In this document: one piece after another, positions 54,809-62,841 of the stretch
Position numbering within the stretch: position 1 is the stretch's first letter
How the letters are laid out: every line of letters begins with the position of its first letter
Source of the DNA: Planctomycetales bacterium ZRK34
GTDB lineage: Bacteria; Planctomycetota; Phycisphaerae; Phycisphaerales; Zrk34
DNA: 64,000 nucleotides
Reading direction: 5' to 3'
Assembly (NCBI GenBank): GCA_014873095.1
Contig: CP050848.1
Location: forward strand, 4,461,850 to 4,525,849
Notes under the pieces: model-generated
Database searches by the model: none
What the model saw: the letters and a program-made list of their open reading frames with translations, nothing else
Told to the model about the DNA's origin: nothing
Position numbers and translations under genes: made by a program

Positions 54809-55686
54809 TATGTAAAGCTCAATCCTGACCAACTGGAAGCGGCATAAGGCACAAACGTAACCTCTGCCGGTGGTCCGCCTGGTAGGTGAGCACCGTTGGA
54901 GTCCAGAGGCTCAGGCGTATCAACAGGCTCACCGTTAATTTCGATTTTCTTAGGTTCGCTGCTGACCAATTGAATAAGACCGACACTCAAATACTTATCT
55001 TCATGCCAGCCCGCATTAGGTCCGCTGTAGATGTCGATGGGTATGGTTATTTCGTAATACTCAATCTCAGACTCTATCTTTTTCTCGCTCGCAGTAATTG
55101 CGCCAATCTTGCCCTGATACTGGGGAATATTGATAGTGTTGTTGCCGTCGCTGATGTTTATGCCAGCGCTGTTATAGGTGTTGCTATAGGTCTGAATCGT
55201 GCCAAGGTCATACCCTGAGACGTTGGCAGTAACCGTAATAGATGAGATATGCTTATCTCTTTGCGGTTGGTCAGGAAACGGCCTGCCAGCAGTATTCAAT
55301 ACCTTTGTATTTTCTGAGTCGATAAAATACGGCTCATTAGACAGCGAGCCATCAACACGTATGCGAGGGGGTCTGCTTAGCGGATTCTCCGGAATGTTGC
55401 CATCTGTCGTGGTGCGGTCATATTCGACATTGATGATATACTCTTTGAGATTATCTGTAGCCTTTACTCGGTCTGGATTGATAGCGACTACCTTGAGCCC
55501 ATTGCCGCCGGAATAGCTGTCACCGATTGAGGGTAGGCCGCTGGCGTTATAGACGTTTATGGGGCTATCGCCGCTGGGGTCGGTAGAAATAACCTGATAC
55601 TGTTCGCTGACCGTCAGCGCAGTAGTCAGCCCGTCCGTCGTCTTGGACGATGACCATTTAATTAATCTTGCCGTTTCAAAAGCCAT
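54808..55686 (-). CDS. Phage tail/baseplate-like structural protein
   Basis: A 292-residue beta-rich protein directly after the tape measure gene, where distal-tail or baseplate hub proteins are usually encoded. It has long strand-forming stretches (YEITIPIDIYSGPNAGWHED) and a Gly/Pro-rich C-terminus. No specific family can be named. Its stop overlaps the start of the next gene. Confidence 0.6.
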   Translation of the reverse strand: MAFETARLIKWSSSKTTDGLTTALTVSEQYQVISTDPSGDSPINVYNASGLPSIGDSYSGGNGLKVVAINPDRVKATDNLKEYIINVEYDRTTTDGNIPENPLSRPPRIRVDGSLSNEPYFIDSENTKVLNTAGRPFPDQPQRDKHISSITVTANVSGYDLGTIQTYSNTYNSAGINISDGNNTINIPQYQGKIGAITASEKKIESEIEYYEITIPIDIYSGPNAGWHEDKYLSVGLIQLVSSEPKKIEINGEPVDTPEPLDSNGAHLPGGPPAEVTFVPYAASSWSGLSFT

Positions 55687-55708
55687 CTATTCTCCCCGAT
55701 TCTCTCCG

Positions 55709-57544
55709 TTACAAATTCGCCGCCGCAAGCTTTGGCAATCTGTCAGTTAGAGTCTTATCAATCTTCTCCAAAGCCTGACGGCTGGCGGTTGTCTCTTTCA
55801 GGTTGTCTTTTTCAACGCTCGCCCTATCCCGGTCTAATTGATTCTGCTGAGCATTGAAGGCGTAGACTTGAGCCGCTGCGGTGCCAGCCTGTATTAATGC
55901 GCCGCCCTGACTCTGCCCCCTGTCGGTTGCCGATGTATCGGTGAGGGCAGAGGTATCAATTGCAGGCAGGTCAGGCGTATTGATGTCGAAGCTCTTATCA
56001 TTCTGAGATAAGAATGAGCCAAAGCTGCCAAGGCTTGAGGTGATGCTTGATGCTACCTTGCTGGCGTCGGTATCTTTTCCGGCGATAAATTCTGCGAGGC
56101 TCTGACCTAGCTGCCCCTGCATTACGTCTACCTCTGATTGCAAGCTCGCCTCTAGCTGGCCTATCTGGCGAGGCGGTATATCGGGTAGCTCTTTTATGGC
56201 CGATTCAAAGCCTTCGGTAAGGGGCGTCCATACCTCGCTCCAATCCGTAGAGCCCGTAATCAGACCAGGCAGATTAGAGATGATGTTTACGATATTGCTC
56301 GCAAGGTTGCTGAATACCGTGGTGGTGTAGTTGTATATGGTTTTAAATATGTCTTTCCAGTTGTCGGCAAACCATGACAGCACCGTAGGAATGACGGTAG
56401 TAAAAGCATGCCGGATCTGCGCCCCGAATCGGACGACACTGGTGGCCCCCTTCAAAGCTGCGAGTTGCAATACGGCCTGCCAGTTGTTGACGGCAAACTC
56501 AACGGCATATAGAGCCGTCGTCGCCATGTCCTGAAACCACATGAATGCTTCGCCGATGCCGCCTAGCGATACGCCTGATACGTTGCCTATGTACTGCATG
56601 ACGCTACCGACAATAGAGGCAACGGCTGAGAATACAGTTGATGCAATATTCCAGATAGATTGCAGTCGACCGACGATATGAGTAACAATCGTTTGCCAAT
56701 TAGCCGCCAGGAATGCACGAAGCCCTGCGGTACGCTCAGATACCCATGCCCATACTTGGCCGATGTATGACCCAGCACTACCAATGCCCGTGGTAATCAA
56801 ATTGGCGATTGTCGTAACGGTGGGGGCGATGGCTACAGTTAGATTTTTAAAGCCGCCTGAGAATGCTTTCGTCATTCTGTTGACGGCATCGTTCATCCCC
56901 TCAACGCTCTTAGCCCCAGAGCTTGAGACGGTGTTGCCGATGCGGTCGGACTGTTCGCCGAATTGGTCAAGAGCCGCTGAGCCGCCCTTGAGGGTATTGA
57001 TTAACCCGACACCCTCAGAGTCGAACAGTTTGAATCCTAAGCGGACTCTATCGGTAGGGGCTCTGACGCCTTCTAATGCATCACCTATAGCTGCGAATTG
57101 CTGGTCTACCGGCAGTTGAGCAAGTTTCTTTGCGTCTAGGCCAAGCTCTCTCAATGCGCCTTGCGCTTCGCCTGAGCCCTGCGCCGCCTCAGCAATGCGC
57201 CGAGTCATGCGCTGTAATCCGATGTTGAGTTGTTGTTGCGTATTGCCGGTCTGCTCAGCAGCAAAGCCCAGGCGTGACAGTGCCTCGGTAGTTGTACCTA
57301 GTTTGCTGGCTGTTTTGGCTAAGCCGTCGATGGCTGAGGCTTGAGACTTAACGAGGGCAGCGAATCCACCGGCCCCGACAAGGGAAAAGATAGCCCCTCG
57401 CAGGCTGAATAGGTTTCTGGTCATGCGGCCCACGCCAGATATGACGCCATTAATTGGGGACTTGAGTGCCGTCAAGCCGCTAGTAAATGGTTTGGTCGTA
57501 GCGGAAAGAATTAAATTGAGTTTACCTATCGTTGCGCTGGGCAT
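55709..57544 (-). CDS. Tail tape measure protein
   Basis: A 611-residue protein that would span the tail tube and set its length. It begins with GKLNLILSATTKPFTSGLTA and has a tape-measure opening region (LSRLGFAAEQTGNTQQQLN). Long helices alternate with hydrophobic segments (residues about 230-420), and a coiled coil forms the end (RDRASVEKDNLKETTASRQA). At about 0.15 nm per residue the tail would be roughly 90 nm. Its start overlaps the end of the frameshifted chaperone. Confidence 0.88.
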   Translation of the reverse strand: MPSATIGKLNLILSATTKPFTSGLTALKSPINGVISGVGRMTRNLFSLRGAIFSLVGAGGFAALVKSQASAIDGLAKTASKLGTTTEALSRLGFAAEQTGNTQQQLNIGLQRMTRRIAEAAQGSGEAQGALRELGLDAKKLAQLPVDQQFAAIGDALEGVRAPTDRVRLGFKLFDSEGVGLINTLKGGSAALDQFGEQSDRIGNTVSSSGAKSVEGMNDAVNRMTKAFSGGFKNLTVAIAPTVTTIANLITTGIGSAGSYIGQVWAWVSERTAGLRAFLAANWQTIVTHIVGRLQSIWNIASTVFSAVASIVGSVMQYIGNVSGVSLGGIGEAFMWFQDMATTALYAVEFAVNNWQAVLQLAALKGATSVVRFGAQIRHAFTTVIPTVLSWFADNWKDIFKTIYNYTTTVFSNLASNIVNIISNLPGLITGSTDWSEVWTPLTEGFESAIKELPDIPPRQIGQLEASLQSEVDVMQGQLGQSLAEFIAGKDTDASKVASSITSSLGSFGSFLSQNDKSFDINTPDLPAIDTSALTDTSATDRGQSQGGALIQAGTAAAQVYAFNAQQNQLDRDRASVEKDNLKETTASRQALEKIDKTLTDRLPKLAAANL

Positions 57545-57907
57545 TTTTCTCTCTCACCGTTCCTCCGAGTTTTAGCGTTAATGCTTTTAGTCGTCGTTTA
57601 ATTTCTTTGTCAGTATTTCTCTGTTCGTTCTCTGCATCAAAGCTAATCTCTAGCTCATGAGCTTTGTAGAGAGTAGGTTTGCGTTTGCTTGGAGTAGTCA
57701 ACAGTAACGTGTTTAAATGTCGAGCTTCAATGATTGCTCGCCTACTCTCTCTCTGTCTAGCTGATTCCCCGTCCCTTATCATCTTCGCAAGCCACAACGC
57801 TTTCTCTCTAGGCGTTAGGTTACGGTCCATCTGGCGAATGTTTGAAAGCCCTAAGTATCTACATAGGTCTAGCTCAAGGTCTAAATCATCATTCGCCCTT
57901 AAGAGTT
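57522..57907 (-). CDS. Tail assembly chaperone, -1 frame part (gpT-like)
   Basis: Downstream half of the chaperone. In the -1 frame the open stretch begins right at the slippery site and encodes LLRANDDLDLELDLCRYLGL then NIRQMDRNLTPREKALWLAK and a basic tail, 128 residues in all. An ATG at 57830 lies inside this frame but no SD precedes it. Joined to the gpG-like part by frameshift it gives a GT-type fusion that loads the tape measure. Its end overlaps the tape measure start by 23 bases. Confidence 0.75.
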
Positions 57908-58234
57908 TTTTGCTTGTTCAATATCAAGCAATCCGCTGATTTTGATAATCTCATCAGCAAGCATCTTAATCGTGTTGACATTTTTACTTTCGAGCTTATG
58001 GGCGTTTTTGGCAGGCGCATCAATAAGTCGATTGCCCTCTTCATCGCACAGCCCAAAGGCTACGACAAGACACATACCGGCAAGCTCTCCAACGTCGGCG
58101 GTATGCTTACTGACGACATTAAGCTCTCCAGTGGATAGAGCTTTAACGTATACGTCGCCGCCCCATGCCTCTACCGTTACTTGTTTAATGGGTAAGTCAT
58201 CTGATGCAAAAATATCAGCACTAGATAGTATCAT
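57899..58234 (-). CDS. Tail assembly chaperone (gpG-like) with programmed -1 frameshift
   Basis: A 111-residue protein directly between the major tail protein and the tape measure gene, where the lambda gpG/gpGT pair lies. It has the compact alpha/beta look of tail chaperones (IKQVTVEAWGGDVYVKALST). Six codons before the stop there is A AAA AAC, a classical -1 slippery heptamer (minus strand, 57905-57911). The -1 frame stays open for the next 385 bases. Two products are therefore expected: a short one and a fused long one. Confidence 0.8.
   Translation of the reverse strand: MILSSADIFASDDLPIKQVTVEAWGGDVYVKALSTGELNVVSKHTADVGELAGMCLVVAFGLCDEEGNRLIDAPAKNAHKLESKNVNTIKMLADEIIKISGLLDIEQAKNS
57905..57911 (-). 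promoter_or_regulatory. -1 ribosomal frameshift site
   Basis: On the minus strand the bases read A AAA AAC in the gpG-like frame (codons GCA AAA AAC), which fits the X XXY YYZ rule. The zero-frame stop comes two codons later. The -1 frame opens into the gpT-like part without a stop. Confidence 0.8.
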
Positions 58235-58263
58235 CGCTCTCTCCTTATAAAGCGTTATTATGA

Positions 58264-58668
58264 TTAGCTGGCGGTAAAGGTCGGCTTGCCAGTTACTTTG
58301 ATGGTCGCAGGCTGACGAATGTAATCATCATCGGTAGCATCAGGAAACTCAGCTCCGGCCTTTTTGATAAAGCCGTCAAACTCAAAGGTAGCACCGTCAG
58401 GTATGGTGACGGTAAACGTTTCTACTGCGCCGCCAAGTACCCCGTACCATGTAGCAAGGCTGGTATCTTCATACTTGAGCATTACGTCTACGGTCCCGCC
58501 TTCGAGCAAGCCAGCAATATACGTTCTAGCATTGTCGGAGATGCCGTAATAAGTAGTCTCAATGTCGCCAGCTTCGGGCGCAATTTCGCCCAATGCGACC
58601 ACGTAAGCAAACGCACCGGAGGTTCCGCCGGATATTGTCGTTCCATGAGGTTTAATGTCAGTTGCCAT
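58264..58668 (-). CDS. Major tail protein (tube subunit)
   Basis: A 134-residue all-beta protein placed just upstream of the tail chaperone, the usual site of the tube subunit. It has the Gly/Thr-rich strands and loops of small siphovirus tube proteins (GGTVDVMLKYEDTSLATWYG, then TIPDGATFEFDGFIKKAGAE). Length and position agree with short tube proteins of the lambda-like type. Confidence 0.75.
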   Translation of the reverse strand: MATDIKPHGTTISGGTSGAFAYVVALGEIAPEAGDIETTYYGISDNARTYIAGLLEGGTVDVMLKYEDTSLATWYGVLGGAVETFTVTIPDGATFEFDGFIKKAGAEFPDATDDDYIRQPATIKVTGKPTFTAS

Positions 58669-58691
58669 AAGTTCTCTCTCCTATGATGGCG

Positions 58692-59108
58692 TTAACTATT
58701 ACTGTTATCTTTGTAGGTTATTTTTAAAAGAGCTTGCACCCTGTAGGTCGATGTTTCTTTGGCGGCTGTCGGCTCGTATGGCAGGTCCAAGCCTGAATAA
58801 TCGAACCATGCCCACGCTATCTCTACATCGCCGCTGACGCCTCGGTATGCATCTATTGAATTAATGACTGCATTGTGTAGCTCTCTAGCTTCCCTGTATG
58901 TGTCGGCCATGCAATCTAGCTGTATGCTAACGGTGTCCGCATTGAGATTGCCGCCGTAGTGGTAGCGAGGTTGTGCGCTTACGTTTGTATATAGGACGGC
59001 GGGGGTTGCATCATTGCGCCAGAGCATGAAAGGTTTAACCGTTGTAGTAATGGCGCTGACTGCTGAATCTCCAGCTATGATAGATTTAACGCTTTCCTCG
59101 ATACTCAT
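58692..59108 (-). CDS. Tail completion/terminator protein (DUF3168-like)
   Basis: A 138-residue protein similar to DUF3168/gp17-type tail-completion proteins: MSIEESVKSIIAGDSAVSAI as the opening helix, then QPRYHYGGNLNADTVSIQLD and DTYREARELHNAVINSID. These proteins cap the tail tube at the head side. It overlaps the next gene by four bases. Confidence 0.72.
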   Translation of the reverse strand: MSIEESVKSIIAGDSAVSAITTTVKPFMLWRNDATPAVLYTNVSAQPRYHYGGNLNADTVSIQLDCMADTYREARELHNAVINSIDAYRGVSGDVEIAWAWFDYSGLDLPYEPTAAKETSTYRVQALLKITYKDNSNS

Positions 59109-59539
59109 AACCTACTCTGTATTTTCTGCCACATAATCTTTCTTGCCTGAGCAATGGCATTATTTTTATTTGCCTCGAAGGCTGGCCGTAAAAATGGGTG
59201 GGGCGGTGCTGGCTTCGGCCCACCATGTCCAAGCTCTACCAGATGGGCATATTTATTAGGGTCTATTCTGTTGCCGTTATCATCGACCGTGGCGAATCCG
59301 CTACGTGGTCCGATGACGCCTACCACTGTTTCGTTGCGTGTATAAGCTTTAGTCTTTACGCCGATGCTTCGTCTAAGCTGCCCCGTCCTGCGAGGGGCGA
59401 GAGCTTTAGCTGATGCGATAATGGGCTTAGCTCCGGCTTTAACAGATGCATACAAGCCGCTCTCAAGATAGTTGTAGTCTCTGATTCTCTTGAGAGTCTT
59501 GAGTAATTCTCTATCTCCCTGAAATGTTAATACAGCCAT
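59105..59539 (-). CDS. HK97 gp10-like head-tail/tail protein
   Basis: A 144-residue basic protein of the HK97-gp10 family. Signatures are ISAKALAPRRTGQLRRSIGV-like sequence (seen as ASAKALAPRRTGQLRRSIGV), YAHLVELGHGGPKPAPPHPF and LRPAFEANKN. The family joins the neck and tail in siphoviruses. It is coupled to the preceding and following genes. Confidence 0.85.
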   Translation of the reverse strand: MAVLTFQGDRELLKTLKRIRDYNYLESGLYASVKAGAKPIIASAKALAPRRTGQLRRSIGVKTKAYTRNETVVGVIGPRSGFATVDDNGNRIDPNKYAHLVELGHGGPKPAPPHPFLRPAFEANKNNAIAQARKIMWQKIQSRL

Positions 59540-59863
59540 TTAAGCCTCTTCTTTGCAAACTAGCTCAAGCCATCGGTTCGCCTCATCAATATTGATTACG
59601 CTGTCTATGTTGAGTGTTCTATTCTTGAATACCAAACGCCAAGAGCTATCTACGTCGCTTCGATATCGCATCGTCACCCGATGGGTAATCTCTGCCGATA
59701 CTTGTTGAGCATAAAATCTTTCTCTCCCACTCAGCGGCTGAACCTGAGCATAAACGGTATCTATGCGTTTATGAGTTATTTCATCCTCGCCGTAGGTATT
59801 GGTAGAGGTTACAGGTTGCCAAAGCTCTACCCGATGCTTTAATATTCCTGCTGCTCTGCCCAT
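59540..59863 (-). CDS. Head-tail adaptor (SPP1 gp16-like stopper)
   Basis: A 107-residue beta-barrel-like protein of the phage head-tail joining family: ILKHRVELWQPVTSTNTYGE at the start, then SAEITHRVTMRYRSDVDSSW and LELVCKEEA at the end. These proteins close the portal channel and connect head to tail. It overlaps the connector gene by one base. Confidence 0.82.
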   Translation of the reverse strand: MGRAAGILKHRVELWQPVTSTNTYGEDEITHKRIDTVYAQVQPLSGRERFYAQQVSAEITHRVTMRYRSDVDSSWRLVFKNRTLNIDSVINIDEANRWLELVCKEEA

Positions 59864-60438
59864 TAATGAATCTCAACCATCCGATACTGAGTTAATATAT
59901 TTTCAAGCCCGAAAGGTAGGGCGGTTGCAATGGTTCCCGTCAATACGGGCTCGGGCTGGTCGTACCATTGAGCCGCAAGCATCTTGATACAGAGCTTCAG
60001 GGGCTCAGGGATGGCGCTGGTTGTTGTGCCGTAGCCCGCCGTAAAACGTACCGTCACCGCATCATGTTGAGAGCGGATTGACGGATAGGTTGCGTTGTAA
60101 GCTTTGTAAATCTTGCCAGGCTTGGCGGCGGTGTCGACCGTATACAGTGAGCTTGAAAGCGTCTGAGTATTGCCGTTGGTGTCGACGTAAGTAATCGATG
60201 TTACCGATACGACAGGCGAACGAGGCAGTGTAATCTCATCAGATAGGCTCTCAAGCGTATAGTCATAAACGGTATTGATGAGCGACCTGCGAGTGTAATT
60301 CTCAACGTACTTGCGAGCCGAAACTATAAGGCCCTGCATCATGCTACGATGTTCATCAAGATAGCCCCTCGCAAAAGGCGTCATATCCGCCAAGCTAACA
60401 GGCTCAATCGTTGGCTCGGTCTGTATCGTTAGCCCCAT
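59863..60438 (-). CDS. Head-tail connector (gp6/phiE125 gp8-like)
   Basis: A 191-residue helical protein of the connector family. The N-terminal helices include SARKYVENYTRRSLINTVYD, and the C-terminal part has VTVRFTAGYGTTTSAIPEPL then CIKMLAAQWYDQPEPV, both typical. It forms the ring that attaches below the portal. Confidence 0.82.
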   Translation of the reverse strand: MGLTIQTEPTIEPVSLADMTPFARGYLDEHRSMMQGLIVSARKYVENYTRRSLINTVYDYTLESLSDEITLPRSPVVSVTSITYVDTNGNTQTLSSSLYTVDTAAKPGKIYKAYNATYPSIRSQHDAVTVRFTAGYGTTTSAIPEPLKLCIKMLAAQWYDQPEPVLTGTIATALPFGLENILTQYRMVEIH

Positions 60439-60649
60439 CTCTTACCTCAATCTCAGGCTTGTTCTTTGCGGCGTTCTTTTTCTTTGCAACTTTGCGAACA
60501 GGCATTGCCCTCTGCTTGCTGATTAGCTGTTCGGCATAGTCTGCATCTAGGTCATACACGTTGCCTTTGATGAGAGTGTCTTGGCCATCGTTCGCAAGCT
60601 TATATTTCAGCACGCCTCCCGCTGATGTCTTTAGCATCTTGACTATCAT
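60404..60649 (-). CDS. Small basic phage protein
   Basis: An 81-residue protein (60649 start; ATG at 60637 is also possible). Residues 1-50 look like a small beta-rich domain (LKYKLANDGQDTLIKGNVYD); the end is Lys-rich (RKVAKKKNAAKNKPEIEV). Many siphoviruses have such a protein between capsid and connector. It overlaps the connector gene by 35 bases. Confidence 0.6.
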   Translation of the reverse strand: MIVKMLKTSAGGVLKYKLANDGQDTLIKGNVYDLDADYAEQLISKQRAMPVRKVAKKKNAAKNKPEIEVRDGANDTDRAND

Positions 60650-60741
60650 CTAAATTGCCTTTCATAAACGTATCAGGAATAAAGGCGACGAGCGGTTAGG
60701 CCCGCCGCCCAAAGGAGCACAACCATTAGCTAAAATAGCCC

Positions 60742-61965
60742 TTAGCTATTGGAAGTTGTGAACGTCGAATAAGCAAAGCTCTCATCGTGACGTAATTCGA
60801 CATCGACATCCTGCAACGCAACTACTCGGACAGCGCCAGTTGTCGAAGCGGTGTAGGGGTCTACGGTGATATCGAGCCCGCCCCACATGCCGATGATAAG
60901 GTCATTCCAGTTGCCAAAAATGACAGCAGACTCATACCCGCCACCAAGGGTAGAAGGTACGTTGTTACTGATAGCAACGTCGTAATTCATAAATCTACCA
61001 TCGTCACCAATAATCATATGACTATCAGTAGAAGATACTCGTGGTGTTTGAATCGCATCGCCGAACACTAAGGCATCGGTTAGATATGCAAGGCTGCCTC
61101 GGAGGGCGTTATTACTCGCAACCGATACCCATAGGTCAACCATATCACCATTGGTAACGGCGCTGCCGCTAGTGGTGGCGGTTAACTGGTCAATGATACC
61201 GTTGGGTTCGTTAGACCCGCCGCCGTTGATGGCCGCAGCATCAATCGCCTCAGCAACTACGAAGGCCAAATCGTTACGTACCATTTCCTCAACGTCAACG
61301 CTGGATTGAACCAAAATCTTACGGCTCAAGTCGGTGAACCCGCCGACGGTCAGAGGCGACATCGCAACTTGTCCGACGGTGGGGGTGGATTCAGTTACAG
61401 CAGTTCCCTCATCTACCCAGTAAGCAGTAGCTCCGCCGGTCATCTTGGGGATTGAAATATCGCCCACAAGGTCAGTCAGTACCTGAGCGCCGAGTTGACG
61501 AACAACTAAAGCATTTTTCAAACGGTCAATGAAGCCCAGCTTTTCAGTGGCCACAAGCTGTCCGGCGTTGTTGGTTTTGTCAACATCACGCTTTAAAACA
61601 GAGTAGGGGACATAGAAGCCCTGAGGGTCTTTGCCGTATCGCTTGGCTACTTCGTCGGACAATTCTTTTTCAAGCCCGTCAAGCTGGCGACCTTTCGCAA
61701 TCTGACCAATGGCCCGAACGATAGAATAGCTCTGCTTATCCTTTTTGCTAACTTCAACGATATCGCCCTGGGATACTTTGCGAGCTTCAAGCTTGTCAAA
61801 TTTCTCTGCACGGGCAATGTCGCCGTCAAGCTGCTCAATCTCATTTAAGATATTGTCAGCTTTGTTGCGCTGCTCATCGTTGAGGTCGCCTTCTACATTG
61901 CGAATCTCAGTAAGAGCGCGCACCTTTTCTTCACGCTTTTCACGCAGTTGTTTAAGAGTAATCAT
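60742..61965 (-). CDS. Major capsid protein (HK97 fold)
   Basis: A 407-residue HK97-type capsid precursor. Residues 1-100 are a coiled-coil delta/scaffold domain (EIEQLDGDIARAEKFDKLEA), likely removed by the protease. The mature part begins near residue 105 and includes KNALVVRQLGAQVLTDLVGD, YWVDEGTAVTESTPTVGQVA, VSRKILVQSS-like sequence (seen as LSRKILVQSSVDVEEMVRND) and AAAINGGGSNEPNGIIDQLT, all standard for this fold. Confidence 0.93.
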   Translation of the reverse strand: MITLKQLREKREEKVRALTEIRNVEGDLNDEQRNKADNILNEIEQLDGDIARAEKFDKLEARKVSQGDIVEVSKKDKQSYSIVRAIGQIAKGRQLDGLEKELSDEVAKRYGKDPQGFYVPYSVLKRDVDKTNNAGQLVATEKLGFIDRLKNALVVRQLGAQVLTDLVGDISIPKMTGGATAYWVDEGTAVTESTPTVGQVAMSPLTVGGFTDLSRKILVQSSVDVEEMVRNDLAFVVAEAIDAAAINGGGSNEPNGIIDQLTATTSGSAVTNGDMVDLWVSVASNNALRGSLAYLTDALVFGDAIQTPRVSSTDSHMIIGDDGRFMNYDVAISNNVPSTLGGGYESAVIFGNWNDLIIGMWGGLDITVDPYTASTTGAVRVVALQDVDVELRHDESFAYSTFTTSNS

Positions 61966-62050
61966 GTTAATCTCTTTCTCTCTCTTAAAAATTTAAACGT
62001 ATTAGGTTGCTGCTCTCCCATGCAGCGCACGCACAGATGGGGGATTAGCT

Positions 62051-62117
62051 GTTAACTCATATGACAAGCGCCCCTGCCTGTTGCAGTTGCCGTCGCAACG
62101 CAACGCAATGAGTTAAC
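62051..62117. promoter_or_regulatory. Inverted repeat between protease and capsid genes
   Basis: GTTAACTCAT (62051-62060) and ATGAGTTAAC (62108-62117) are perfect inverted 10-mers 47 bases apart in the 190-base gap before the capsid gene. The centre has GCAACGCAACGC. It could be an operator pair or an mRNA stem that raises capsid expression. Confidence 0.4.
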
Positions 62118-62155
62118 GAAAGGCGGATAAACCGCCAAACATATATCGCTATTGA

Positions 62156-62821
62156 TTAGCTCTTTTGTTCAGTGATGCGGCTAATGCGATAATTGCGCCA
62201 TGCATCATCAAGAGCATCTTTGTTAGGCGTAGCCCGCTCGCCATCGCTGATAACTTCGCCGTCGTCTTCGCCGCCATCTATAGGCTTGGGATGGGGCTTG
62301 CGGTCAGCCATCTTTTCAATTGCTCTGGCGTCAATAGAGGTAGTCGGATAGGCTGGATTGCCTACGGGCGATACCTCAAAGGTGCTGGCAGACTTAAGCA
62401 AACCTACAGGCGGCTCAACGTCTGTATCAAATTCCCATACTGCGCCCTCGCTATAAAAGCCAAAGCTCATACCCTTATACAGACGGCTCTTGACCTTTTC
62501 GTAGGTATCTTTGCCGTCTGTAGTGTTGAGGTTGGGATAGATGCGAACCTTTACGCCTTGCTCATCTTCAATCAAGGTAAGCGTCTCATTGCTCTCTCTG
62601 GCGATGAGCTTATCGTAGTTATGATTGTCGTAGGCTTGGGTATCTTCGCCTAGCTTAATAGCTCCCGGCGCAACAACTTCAACCCAACCGCCCATATCAA
62701 CAGATGGCTCATTGAATCGAATCGCATAGCCTTCAAGGTAGGGCTTGCCCTCGCTATCAATGTCTGCCCTTACCTCGCAGGCGGTATAACGTAGCTCAAT
62801 ATCTTTCTTTTCGTTTCTCAT
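62156..62821 (-). CDS. HK97-family prohead protease
   Basis: A 221-residue protease that matures the capsid. The domain has GYAIRFNEPSVDMGGWVEVV, the catalytic His in YDNHNYDKLIARE, and the Ser in LYKGMSFGFYSEG. It keeps a long, charged C-terminus that may act in assembly. The ATG at 62821 is chosen since GGAGAG is just upstream; the frame starts earlier but overlaps the portal gene. Confidence 0.9.
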   Translation of the reverse strand: MRNEKKDIELRYTACEVRADIDSEGKPYLEGYAIRFNEPSVDMGGWVEVVAPGAIKLGEDTQAYDNHNYDKLIARESNETLTLIEDEQGVKVRIYPNLNTTDGKDTYEKVKSRLYKGMSFGFYSEGAVWEFDTDVEPPVGLLKSASTFEVSPVGNPAYPTTSIDARAIEKMADRKPHPKPIDGGEDDGEVISDGERATPNKDALDDAWRNYRISRITEQKS

Positions 62822-62841
62822 AATTCTCTCTCCAAATAAAA

